Source: Scalindua sp964437425
GTDB taxonomy: Bacteria; Planctomycetota; Brocadiia; Brocadiales; Scalinduaceae
Reading direction: 5' to 3'
DNA: 48,135 nt
Assembly: GCA_964437425.1 (NCBI GenBank)
Contig: CAYTGO010000021.1
Location: 1 to 48,135, forward strand
Shown here piece by piece: positions 8,250 to 16,854 of the stretch (position 1 is its first letter; every line of letters starts with the position of its first letter). Below the pieces are notes generated by a model. It was not told where the DNA came from and searched no databases. It saw only the letters and a list, made by a program, of their open reading frames with translations. A program made the position numbers and the translations under genes.

Positions 8250-9985
8250 TTAAAACTTCAACATATACGCAGAATTGATACATTCCATTTTTTCTATTGA
8301 TACGAGGGTCTCCTGAGACACCACTGCATCAACATTCAGGACAATCATTGCAACGCCACCAGTCTCTTTTCTACCGAACGTCATATGCCCTATATTTACG
8401 CTCTGATCACCCAACATCTTACCTATTTCTCCGATCAATCCCGGTTTGTCCTGCCCCAATAAGATTAGTACATGTCCAATTGGATCCATATCTACGCGAT
8501 AATCATTTATTGTTTCTATTTTAGGTTCATTATTTTTAAATACAGTGCCTGAAGCAGAACTTTCACCATCATCCGTACTAATTCTGGCAAAAATCAGATT
8601 TGTATAATCCCCTGTCGCGCTACTGATTATTTCATTAATCTTAATTCCTCTTTCATCGACCAGTATTCGTGCATTTATGATATTCACATTCTCATCTAAA
8701 ACATCCTTTAGCAAGCCCACCAGTAAACAGTCTGTTAAAGGGCGAATGTTATCCTTAGAAACTCCACCGCTATACTGTATGTCTATAGATTGNNNNNNNN
8801 NNNNNNNNNNNNNNNNNNNNNNNNNNNNNNNNNNNNNNNNNNNNNNNNNNNNNNNNNNNNNNNNNNNNNNNNNNNNNNNNNNNNNNNNNNNNAAGGGCGA
8901 ATGTTATCCTTAGAAACTCCACCGCTATACTGTATGTCTATAGATTGGATCCTACCTCTTACCAACTGGCATAAGAGTGCGCCCATTTTCTCTGTCAGTG
9001 CTGTATACGGCTTAAGCTGTTGTAACTCTTCGGAGCCCTGCACTGGCATGTTAACCGCATTACGTACGATATTGTTATTTAGCACATCAACCATCTGTTT
9101 TGCTGCATCCTCGGCTACTGCAAGTTGAGCTTCTTTTGTCAACGCTCCAAGATGCGGCGTTGGAAGCACATTGTCGAGCTCCAGCAGTTTATTATTTCCC
9201 GGTGGCTCTTCCTCAAAGACATCAATTGCGGCACCGGCAACCTTACCGCTAACAAGTGCGTCATAAAGAGATTCCTCTGAAATTATACCACCCCTTGCAC
9301 AATTTATTATTCTTACCCCGTCCTTCATTATTTCGAGTTCACTTTTGGAAATCAGGTGTTTCGTATCGTTAATTAATGGGATATGCAAAGTTATGTAATC
9401 CGCCTGTTTGTATATCTCTTCAAGATTTTCAACAAGTTGAACATTCATTTTTGGAATTGTCTCATTCGAAACAAAAGGATCGTATCCCAGCACCTTCATC
9501 TCCAGTGCTATAGCACGTTTTGCAACCTCTTTCCCTATCTTACCTAATCCAATTACACCCAGTACTTTTCCGGAAACTTGAGTTCCTGTAAATTTCTTGC
9601 GTTCCCACTTCCCTTCACGAACAGAATTACAAGCCTGTGGTATATTTCTTGATAAAGCCAAAAGAAGCGTAATTGCGTGCTCCGCAGTTGAAGTTGTGTT
9701 TCCACCCGGAGTATTCATTACAATAACTCCTTTTTTCGTAGCGGCAGGAACATTAACATTGTCAACCCCGACACCTGCCCGGCAAATAGCTTGAAGCTTA
9801 TCCGCACTTTCCAAAATTTCCGGCGTACACTGGGTGCTGCTTCGGATAATTAAGCCGTTGTATACACCAATCTCTTTTTGTAACTCTTCCGGTGTAAAAT
9901 CGGTCTTCGTTGTTACCTGAATATCCGCACTTTCCAAAATTGTCTTACATATGTCCGGTAGGTTGTCTGATATTAATACTTTCAT
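8250..9985 (-). CDS. serA: D-3-phosphoglycerate dehydrogenase, long form (split by a false gap)
   Basis: SerA oxidises 3-phosphoglycerate to 3-phosphohydroxypyruvate with NAD, the first step of serine synthesis. The N-terminal part (from 9985) has the substrate domain, the Rossmann motif GLGKIG and the catalytic PTPHLGALT segment. The C-terminal part (ending at 8250) carries the allosteric substrate-binding domain and an ACT domain (LLGQDKPGLIGEIG). The gene is interrupted by 100 N at 8793-8892, but the 55 bases on either side are identical. Removing one copy plus the N run (155 bases) makes one uninterrupted frame of 526 residues, the normal length of long-form SerA, and the junction reads IRPLTDCLLVGLL as expected. 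The gene is thus intact, and separate N- and C-terminal calls here would be artefacts. Confidence 0.95.
8738..8947. repeat. False assembly gap: identical 55-bp ends around 100 N
   Basis: Bases 8738-8792 and 8893-8947 are identical over 55 bases and flank 100 N (8793-8892). This is an unmerged overlap of two contig ends, the pattern left by an assembler with k-mer 55. The serA frame continues exactly when the two copies are collapsed. Confidence 0.95.
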
Positions 9986-10356
9986 ATTTCTAAATATATA
10001 GTGTCAATTATGTTCGATTTATTGCCTGGAATTCATACATACGAGGGTCGAGTCACACATCCGTCTTTTGCTAGCTTTATGCGTGGGTAAAACTGGTCGA
10101 ATTAAGAGTTTAGCATGCATTTTAATGAAAATCAAAGGCAATATGTCTCTACAATTGCTTTAACCGTCAATTAATGGTTCGGAAGAAAATAATAGAGCCA
10201 TTTTTTCTGCAACCCCTACAACAATAAACACAAAAACCTTTTGATTTTCGATTCAAATTCTACTAATCTAAAATAATAATGTTAAATAGTTTGAAGAACT
10301 ACTGTAGAATGAATTTTATCAGAATTCTAATCACATAAATGATGGAGATTTAATAT
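9986..10356. other. Intergenic region between serA and CopD-like gene
   Basis: These 371 AT-rich bases lie between the divergent serA (-) and the small membrane protein gene (+). A TTGACA on the minus strand (10003-10008 region) lies too close to the serA start to serve it as a -35 box with a normal -10. I see no convincing RNA gene, repeat or open frame. The right end holds a TGGAGA ribosome site for the gene at 10357. Confidence 0.5.
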
Positions 10357-10836
10357 ATGATACTTGGCACATTGCTTTCGATTAACCACTGGCTTCATCT
10401 TTCTGCAGCAGCCCTTCTGGTTGGCGGAATGATCTTTCTCGTTGCAATACTTCGGCCGGTTTTGGGAAGAAGCTCGTCTATTTCCGGAATAGGAAAATTT
10501 TCAAATGATATCCACGACAGATTTCGTATTTATGTCGGAATATTAATAGTTGTACTTATTATTACTGGAATTATTAATTCTATTGACGGCATTATGTCGG
10601 CCGCAGAAACAAGCTTAAGTTCAGGATATAGGACCATAATCAGAATAAAGGTTCTACTTGCTGTATGCCTCTTTATCGTTTACGGTGTAAATGCTTTTCT
10701 CATCAAAGAAGATAAAACGGAAGAAGATTGTTCGTGTTTAGTCAAACCACCTGTATATAAGAAAATATTACAGGTTTTTGCCCTGGTATTAGTGTTTGCA
10801 ATACTATTTTTAGCAGCGTCATTAAGGTTTTATTAA
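10357..10836 (+). CDS. Small CopD-like integral membrane protein
   Basis: This 159-residue protein has four likely membrane helices (about residues 3-31, 57-78, 96-114 and 134-156). The first contains NHWLHLSAAALLVGG, which resembles the first helix of the CopD/YgaP-like copper-resistance membrane family with its histidine pair. A cytoplasmic loop carries DCSC. The protein may handle metal or act as a haem-linked membrane protein, but function is uncertain and only the overall resemblance supports the name. A TGGAGA ribosome site lies 8 bases before the ATG. It stands alone: 60 bp after its stop the promoter of the queD operon begins. Confidence 0.6.
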   Translation: MILGTLLSINHWLHLSAAALLVGGMIFLVAILRPVLGRSSSISGIGKFSNDIHDRFRIYVGILIVVLIITGIINSIDGIMSAAETSLSSGYRTIIRIKVLLAVCLFIVYGVNAFLIKEDKTEEDCSCLVKPPVYKKILQVFALVLVFAILFLAASLRFY

Positions 10837-10895
10837 TAAAACAAACCTATTTCTAAATTGCACTTCCGGCGATATCCAGGCATTCAAATAAACGC

Positions 10896-10923
10896 TTGAC
10901 TTTCATTTTAACCAAAGTAGAAT
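10896..10923 (+). promoter_or_regulatory. Sigma70-type promoter of the queD-clpC operon
   Basis: TTGACT at 10896-10901 and TAGAAT at 10918-10923 are separated by 16 bases, close to the housekeeping consensus. It is the only strong promoter seen before the tightly spaced genes queD to clpC and leaves a leader of about 50 bases. Confidence 0.65.
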
Positions 10924-10979
10924 TAATTATTAAATAAATCTCCTTTTTTACCGATAAGAAGTGTATTGGTTCCCTTAAT

Positions 10980-11345
10980 ATGTACGAGTTAGTTGTCGAA
11001 AAAACGTTTGCAGGTGCTCACAATTTGCGTGGCTATGATGGCGATTGCGAGAAATTGCACGGGCATAATTGGAGGGTAGAAGTTACACTTAAAGCAGAAA
11101 AACTTAACGAAATTGGAATGGTTATAGACTTCAAGATTGTCAAAAAGAAACTTGAAGAAATTCTTTCTCGTTTTGATCATTCTTACTTGAATGAGTTGAG
11201 TGAGTTTAAACAGGTAAATCCCACAACAGAAAATGTTTCGAAGGAAATATATAACAACTTAAGCGCACAGTTGCCTCCAGAAATATCTGTTGCCAAAGTT
11301 AAGACTTGGGAATCTGAAAAATGTGCTGCTGCATATTATGTATAA
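10980..11345 (+). CDS. queD: 6-carboxy-5,6,7,8-tetrahydropterin synthase
   Basis: QueD turns 7,8-dihydroneopterin triphosphate into 6-carboxytetrahydropterin on the way to queuosine and other deazapurines. The 121-residue protein has the zinc ligands H14, H27 and H29 (LHGHNW), the catalytic cysteine C23 (DCEKLHGH), the FDHSYLNE segment and the PTTEN motif, and ends with the conserved glutamate in TWESEKCAA. Length and motifs fit QueD rather than eukaryote-type PTPS. It is the first gene of an operon, with the next start 22 bp beyond its stop. No other queuosine genes are in the window. Confidence 0.92.
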   Translation: MYELVVEKTFAGAHNLRGYDGDCEKLHGHNWRVEVTLKAEKLNEIGMVIDFKIVKKKLEEILSRFDHSYLNELSEFKQVNPTTENVSKEIYNNLSAQLPPEISVAKVKTWESEKCAAAYYV

Positions 11346-11367
11346 TCCGTTCTTTTACAAACCATAA

Positions 11368-12681
11368 GTGAAGATTAATTTAGACACTCCTATCCTTCAA
11401 GTAGCTTTAGATTTTATAAACTTAAGACGTGCCATAAATGTGGCCAGAGAAGCAGTTGACGCAGGAGTTGACTGGATTGAGGCAGGCACCCCTCTAATTA
11501 AAAGTGAAGGGTTGGATTCAATAAGGGCACTGCGGAAAGAATTTCCCACGGCAACGATAGTAGCTGACATGAAAACGATGGATGCAGGTCGTGTGGAAAT
11601 GGAAACGGCTGCTAAATCCGGAGCCGACATTGCTGTTGTAATGGGAAGTGCCACAGACGCAACAATAAAGGAGTGTATAAGCGCAGGGAAAAATTACGGG
11701 ATAAAAATTGAAGTCGACCTTCTCGGAATTACTGACTGCGTCTCTCGCTCAATAGAAGTTGAGAAATGGGGTGCTGACTTTGTAGGCATACACACAGCAA
11801 TTGACGAACAGATGCAGGGAAGTAGCCCTTTCGAAAGACTTAAAGAAATTTGCTCAAAGGTCAATATTCCAGTTGCTGTTGCCGGAGGAATAAATTCTGA
11901 AACAGTTGCTGACGCAGTAAATGCAGGTGCAAAAATTATAGTAGTCGGCGGTGCAATCTGTAAGGCAACAGACATAAAAACTGCTACTGAAAATTTAAAG
12001 AGAGCAATATCGAATCGAGAGAAAATCGCAGAGGACTTTTTTAAAAGAACTTCAAGCGATGATGTACGTGAAATATTAGAAAAAGTTTCAACTGCAAATA
12101 TCTCAGATGGCAGCCACCGTCTGAGAGGGATCACCGGAATAGGCAGCATTAGTTTAGAAACGAAGATGATCGGACGGGCGGTAACCGTTCGAACCTATCC
12201 TGGTGACTGGGCAAAACCGGTTGAGGCGATAGATATCGCGGAGCAGGGAGACGTAATAGTTATTGATTCCGGAGGTGTAGGTCCTGCCGTATGGGGTGAA
12301 CTTGCAACTCAGAGCGCGATACAAAAAAAGCTTGCAGGGGTGGTCGTAAACGGAGCGATTCGTGATAGCGGAGAAATAAGAAGATTACAATTTCCTGCAT
12401 TTACGAAATTGGTCATGCCAAATGCGGGGGAGCCCAAAGGTTTTGGTGAAATCGGTATACCTATAAATATTTCAGGTATAACGATTAATAACGGCGATTG
12501 GATCGTAGGAGACAGTGATGGTCTGATAGTTTTGCCAAAACATGAAGCGAAAGAGATGGCTAACTACGCAATGGATTGGCTGGAAAAAGAGAACAGATTG
12601 CGCGAAGAAATTTCGCATGGGAAGGCTTCTCTTGGAGAAGTTACAGAATTACTGAAATGGACAAAAAATAAGAACGATTAA
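11368..12681 (+). CDS. 3-hexulose-6-phosphate synthase fused to RraA-like domain
   Basis: Residues 1-212 form a KGPDC/HPS-family TIM barrel with the DMKTMDAG metal and substrate motif (D-x-K-x-x-D) and the C-terminal phosphate-binding AGGIN and VVGGAI loops. This domain normally condenses formaldehyde with ribulose 5-phosphate, or runs in reverse to supply ribulose 5-phosphate. Residues about 225-437 form an RraA/HMG-aldolase-like domain with GGVGPAVWGELA and NGAIRDSGE motifs. Such fusions are known in archaea and some bacteria, where a role in pentose supply or aldolase chemistry is assumed. The start is GTG. It sits 22 bp after queD and 18 bp before mcsA. No partner isomerase (PHI) is nearby, so the net pathway here is not settled. 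Confidence 0.88.
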   Translation: MKINLDTPILQVALDFINLRRAINVAREAVDAGVDWIEAGTPLIKSEGLDSIRALRKEFPTATIVADMKTMDAGRVEMETAAKSGADIAVVMGSATDATIKECISAGKNYGIKIEVDLLGITDCVSRSIEVEKWGADFVGIHTAIDEQMQGSSPFERLKEICSKVNIPVAVAGGINSETVADAVNAGAKIIVVGGAICKATDIKTATENLKRAISNREKIAEDFFKRTSSDDVREILEKVSTANISDGSHRLRGITGIGSISLETKMIGRAVTVRTYPGDWAKPVEAIDIAEQGDVIVIDSGGVGPAVWGELATQSAIQKKLAGVVVNGAIRDSGEIRRLQFPAFTKLVMPNAGEPKGFGEIGIPINISGITINNGDWIVGDSDGLIVLPKHEAKEMANYAMDWLEKENRLREEISHGKASLGEVTELLKWTKNKND

Positions 12682-12699
12682 GAGAGGAAGCGATTTATA

Positions 12700-13200
12700 A
12701 TGAAATGCGAGTCATGCAATAAAAAACTGGCGACAGTGCATCTCACTGAAATTATAGAAAACGAGAAAAAGGAGAGGCATTTCTGTGAGGACTGTGCCCA
12801 AAATGTTACAAATCATTTCCCAAAAGCACCATCCCCATCTGATATTTTAACAAGCCTTATTAACCAAGTATCCCCTGAAATAAGGGAAATGTCAAAAACA
12901 ACTTGCCCTGTATGCGGTATTACCTATCTGGAATTCAGATCTCAGGGTCGTCTTGGCTGTCCCATGGACTATAATGTGTTTAAGAAGGGGTTGATGCCTC
13001 TTATCGAAAGAATGCATGGCAGTTCTCAACACGTGGGCAAAGTACCGGCAAACGCGGGAGCAGAAATTATCCAGAAAAATGAGCTTATCCAATTACGTAA
13101 GGAATTGAACGAAGCGGTAGAGAGAGAGAACTACGAGAAAGCGGCAGAGTTAAGAGATAGAATCTATGAACTTTCAGGGAATGTTGAAGATGGAGATTAA
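12700..13200 (+). CDS. mcsA: McsA, activator of protein-arginine kinase
   Basis: McsA binds zinc and activates the arginine kinase McsB, linking it to ClpC. The 166-residue protein has N-terminal CxxC pairs C3/C6 and C29/C32, a second zinc-type segment CPVCG with a later GCP, and a C-terminal UVR coiled-coil motif (REN-YEKAAELRDRIYEL). Length and domain order are as in the Firmicutes McsA. The next gene mcsB overlaps its end, indicating translational coupling. No ctsR repressor gene is present in this operon, unlike in Bacillus. Confidence 0.92.
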   Translation: MKCESCNKKLATVHLTEIIENEKKERHFCEDCAQNVTNHFPKAPSPSDILTSLINQVSPEIREMSKTTCPVCGITYLEFRSQGRLGCPMDYNVFKKGLMPLIERMHGSSQHVGKVPANAGAEIIQKNELIQLRKELNEAVERENYEKAAELRDRIYELSGNVEDGD

Positions 13201-14242
13201 AGATCTTTCTGACAATACTGGTGAATGGCTAAGGGGTACCGGCAAGGAATCTGACATAGTTATCAGTAGCAGAATCCGTTTGGCCAGAAATATTGCAGGA
13301 TACCCTTTCCTGTCCCGTGCAAATTTAAAACAGAGGAGAGAGATAGAATCTTTACTGCGAAAGACGATCATTGAGCGTAAAATAGCACAAGACGTCTCTT
13401 ACGTAAATTTAAACCAGGCAACTGCAATTGATAAATTATTTCTTGTAGAAAGACACCTGATTAGTAAAGAGCATGCCGAAGGAGAAGGAGAAAGAGGTGT
13501 TGCGTTTGGAAAATCAGAAACTGTCAGCTTGATGATTAACGAAGAAGATCACCTCAGAATCCAGGTAATTCGCTCAGGTTTCGAACTAAAAAACACCTGG
13601 GATACTATTGATGAAATTGACAACCTTCTGGGAGAAAACCTAAACTTTGCATTCTCTTCAAGATTTGGATTCCTGACAGCCTGCCCGACAAATGTTGGAA
13701 CAGGCATGCGTGTTTCTGTAATGCTTCATCTCCCGGCACTCGGCATGACTAAGCACATTGAAAAGGTTTTTAACGCCGTAGGCAAGCTTGGTTTAGTCGT
13801 TAGAGGTTTATATGGAGAGGGCACTAAAGTGTCCGGCGATTTGTACCAGATTTCAAACCAGTTTGCATTAGGAAAATCAGAGAAGGAAATATTATCCATA
13901 ATTGAGAGTGTGATACCGCGTATTACAAGTTATGAAAGAATGGCCAGAAAGGCCTTGGTTATGGAAAGTAAAGATCAATTAGAAGATAGAATTTGGCGGT
14001 CATATGGTATGCTTAAAGCCGCTCGAATGATTACATCTGAAGAGATTTTACAATTACTTTCACAGGTTCGAATGGGAGTAAATATCGGTTTAATCGACGA
14101 TATTGAAATGCAAACCCTTAATGAACTTTTTGTCCTGACGCTTCCAGCACATTTACAAAAGCTGGAAGGCTGTGAACTGGACTCCACACAAAGAAATGTT
14201 ATCAGGGCCTCTTATGTGAGGAAGAGGCTTGACGGTTTATAA
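13190..14242 (+). CDS. mcsB: Protein-arginine kinase McsB
   Basis: McsB phosphorylates arginines on damaged or regulatory proteins, marking them for ClpC-ClpP. The protein shows phosphagen-kinase signatures: SSRIRLARNIAGYPF near the N-terminus, and CPTNVGTG around the catalytic cysteine. The frame is open from 13166, but the ATG at 13190 is preferred because AGGGA lies 9 bases before it and the ATGs at 13166 and 13181 lack a properly spaced site. This gives 350 residues, near the family's usual length, and an 11-base overlap with mcsA. The clpC start is 16 bases after the stop. Confidence 0.93.
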   Translation: MEIKDLSDNTGEWLRGTGKESDIVISSRIRLARNIAGYPFLSRANLKQRREIESLLRKTIIERKIAQDVSYVNLNQATAIDKLFLVERHLISKEHAEGEGERGVAFGKSETVSLMINEEDHLRIQVIRSGFELKNTWDTIDEIDNLLGENLNFAFSSRFGFLTACPTNVGTGMRVSVMLHLPALGMTKHIEKVFNAVGKLGLVVRGLYGEGTKVSGDLYQISNQFALGKSEKEILSIIESVIPRITSYERMARKALVMESKDQLEDRIWRSYGMLKAARMITSEEILQLLSQVRMGVNIGLIDDIEMQTLNELFVLTLPAHLQKLEGCELDSTQRNVIRASYVRKRLDGL

Positions 14243-14257
14243 AAAAGGCGGCTTATA

Positions 14258-16729
14258 ATGTTTGACAAATTTACCGATAGGGCAAGAAAGGTAATGGCTC
14301 TAGCCAGAGAGGAAGCGAAAAGATTCAATCATGAGTATATAGGGACAGAACATATATTGCTTGGATTGGTGAAAGAAGGTAGTGGTGTTGCTGCAAATGT
14401 TTTACAAAATTTAGACATTGACCTAAAGAAGATTCGTATGGAAGTCGAAAAGATTGTTCAAGCAGGTCCCGACCTTGTCTCAGTTGGACAGTTACCTTTC
14501 ACTCCAAGAGTAAAGAAAGTGCTGGAATATGCTATGGAAGAAGCGAAGTCCATGGGCCACAACTATATAGGGACTGAGCATCAGCTACTTGGGCTCCTCA
14601 GAGAACGCGAAGGCGTTGCTGCACAGGTTTTACTGAATTTAGGTATAAAATTAGAAGGTGTCAGGGAAGAAGTAATCGAGCTTCTTGGCGCTGAAACTAC
14701 ACAGGGTGTTAAAGAGAAAGATGAGAAAAAAAGCAAGTCAAAGACACCTGCGCTTGATTCTTTTGGTCGTGATCTAACACAGCAAGCAAAAGAACAATCA
14801 TTAGATCCGGTTATTGGCAGACAGTCGAGTATCGAACGCCTGATTCAAGTTTTAAGCCGTCGAACAAAAAACAACCCGGTTTTGATTGGAGAAGCCGGAG
14901 TCGGAAAAACTGCGATAGTTGAGGGCTTGGCCCAAGCTGTGATAAGCGGTGCTGTTCCTGAACTGTTACGCGAGAAAAGAATAGTCGCCTTAGATTTGGC
15001 AATGATGGTAGCAGGCACAAAATACCGCGGCCAATTTGAGGAAAGAATTAAAGCTGTAATGGGAGAAGTCCGCAGAGCAAAAAACATAATCCTCTTTATA
15101 GATGAGCTTCATACGTTAGTAGGGGCAGGAGGAGCAGAAGGGGCAATTGATGCATCTAATGTCCTGAAACCAGCTCTTTCCAGGGGAGAAATACAATGTA
15201 TAGGCGCAACCACTCTCGATGAATACAGAAAATATATTGAAAAAGACAGTGCGCTCGAAAGAAGATTTCAGACAATAATTGTCGATCCGCCTTCGAAAGA
15301 AGAAACTGTAGAAATCTTAAAAGGTTTAAGGGATCGTTATGAAGCGCACCATAAGGTCGAAATAACTGATGAGGCGATAAAATTAGCAACAGAATATGCT
15401 ACAAGATACATAACAGGAAGATTCTTACCTGATAAAGCAATAGATGTTATAGATGAGGCGGGTGCCCGTGTAAGATTAAAGGCAACCACACATCCTCCTG
15501 ATTTAAGACATATTGAAAAAGAGATAACAGATCTCGAAAAAGAGAAAGATGAATCCGTAGCGTTACAAGATTTTGAGAGAGCAGCAAAGCTTAGGGACAA
15601 AGCGGACAAATTGAAAAAGAAGAAAACTGACGTCGAAACTGAATGGCGGGAAAATTGTACGGAAGTAGACGGAACGGTAGACGAAGCCATTATTACCGAA
15701 GTTGTTTCAACCATGACAGGCATTCCTCTCAAACGCATGGAAGCTGAAGAAGCAAAAAAATTACTAAATCTTGAAGCGGAGCTCCATAAAACTGTAATCG
15801 GGCAGGACAACGCCATAAAAGCAGTAGCAAAAGCAGTAAGAAGGTCAAGGGCTGGTTTACAGAACCCAAACAGACCAAGTGCCAGCTTTATCTTCATAGG
15901 CCCTTCAGGAGTCGGCAAGACTCTTCTTTCAAAAGCGTTGGCCAAATCACTGTTTGGCGAAGAAGAATCACTGATTCAAATAGACATGTCCGAATACATG
16001 GAGAAACATAATGTTTCACGATTAATAGGCGCGCCTCCTGGCTATGTTGGATTTGAGGAAGGAGGACAATTAACTGAAAAAATTCGAAGACGTCCTTATG
16101 CAGTGGTACTTCTGGACGAAATAGAAAAAGCCCATTCTGATGTGTTCAACATGTTGTTACAGGTCATGGAGGAAGGCAAGTTAACAGACAGCTTTGGACG
16201 TCAAGTTGATTTCAGAAACGTAATCATAATAATGACGTCAAATATTGGTAGTGACATAATTAAAAATACATCTTCACTCGGATTTAAAAAAGCTTCTGGT
16301 GAACAATCATATGACTCTATCCGAGAGCAGCTTTTAGAAGCAGTTGAAAAGCATTTCCGTCCAGAGTTTGTTAACAGGGTTAATGATATTGCAGTGTTTA
16401 GAGACCTGACAAAAGAGGATTTAAGAAAAATCGTTGAAATTGAACTGGAAAGTATACGTTCAAGGTTAACTAACTATAACATAACTCTTACAGTAACTCA
16501 GGAAGCCTCAGACTTCCTCATCGACAAAAGCCATAAACCAAATTATGGAGCAAGGCCATTACATCGAGCTATAGAAAATCTAATAGAAGATCCTCTCTCT
16601 GAAAATATCTTAAAGGGGAAGTTTAAAGATGGTAATGCTATTGAGGTGAAATTGGGAGATGGAGAATTGATTTTTGAGGAAGTAACGGTTAAGGAAGAGT
16701 TAGTCACTAGCGGTTCAGATAGCAAATAA
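14258..16729 (+). CDS. clpC: ATP-dependent Clp protease ATPase subunit ClpC
   Basis: This 823-residue Hsp100 unfoldase feeds substrates, including arginine-phosphorylated proteins, to ClpP. The domain order is two Clp-N repeats (residues about 1-145), a first AAA+ module with Walker A GEAGVGKT at 211-218, a middle coiled coil with a UVR motif (DFERAAKLRDKA), a second AAA+ module with GPSGVGKT at 548-555, and a C-terminal D2 small domain. The short M-domain and UVR motif identify ClpC rather than ClpB. A likely ClpP-docking LGF loop lies in SSLGFKK. It is the last gene of the queD operon and is followed by an intrinsic terminator. No clpP lies in the window. Confidence 0.95.
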   Translation: MFDKFTDRARKVMALAREEAKRFNHEYIGTEHILLGLVKEGSGVAANVLQNLDIDLKKIRMEVEKIVQAGPDLVSVGQLPFTPRVKKVLEYAMEEAKSMGHNYIGTEHQLLGLLREREGVAAQVLLNLGIKLEGVREEVIELLGAETTQGVKEKDEKKSKSKTPALDSFGRDLTQQAKEQSLDPVIGRQSSIERLIQVLSRRTKNNPVLIGEAGVGKTAIVEGLAQAVISGAVPELLREKRIVALDLAMMVAGTKYRGQFEERIKAVMGEVRRAKNIILFIDELHTLVGAGGAEGAIDASNVLKPALSRGEIQCIGATTLDEYRKYIEKDSALERRFQTIIVDPPSKEETVEILKGLRDRYEAHHKVEITDEAIKLATEYATRYITGRFLPDKAIDVIDEAGARVRLKATTHPPDLRHIEKEITDLEKEKDESVALQDFERAAKLRDKADKLKKKKTDVETEWRENCTEVDGTVDEAIITEVVSTMTGIPLKRMEAEEAKKLLNLEAELHKTVIGQDNAIKAVAKAVRRSRAGLQNPNRPSASFIFIGPSGVGKTLLSKALAKSLFGEEESLIQIDMSEYMEKHNVSRLIGAPPGYVGFEEGGQLTEKIRRRPYAVVLLDEIEKAHSDVFNMLLQVMEEGKLTDSFGRQVDFRNVIIIMTSNIGSDIIKNTSSLGFKKASGEQSYDSIREQLLEAVEKHFRPEFVNRVNDIAVFRDLTKEDLRKIVEIELESIRSRLTNYNITLTVTQEASDFLIDKSHKPNYGARPLHRAIENLIEDPLSENILKGKFKDGNAIEVKLGDGELIFEEVTVKEELVTSGSDSK

Positions 16730-16760
16730 TTGATGGTGATTTTACAAGTCAAGTATATAA

Positions 16761-16788
16761 AAAAAGGGGCTACCAAGCCCCTTTTTTT
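16761..16788 (+). terminator. Intrinsic terminator after clpC
   Basis: A six-base GC-rich stem GGGGCT/AGCCCC (16766-16771 and 16776-16781) with an ACCA loop is followed by seven T and preceded by A-rich bases, making it a candidate in both directions. It ends the queD-clpC operon 36 bases past the clpC stop. Confidence 0.9.
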
Positions 16789-16854
16789 ATTGTTTTCAGA
16801 AATATAACGTCCTAAAATAGCACTACTAAATATTAAGACACAATACGTTATATT

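Noticed and set aside
8738..8947. 55-bp direct repeat as a biological repeat or insertion target duplication
   Set aside because: It flanks only an N run, the same length occurs at a second gap, and collapse restores the reading frame. It is an assembly artefact.
15337..15945. 202-codon open frame antisense to clpC
   Set aside because: It lies wholly within the well-supported clpC gene on the other strand, and its composition (runs of Ser, Phe and Leu) is typical of a shadow frame.
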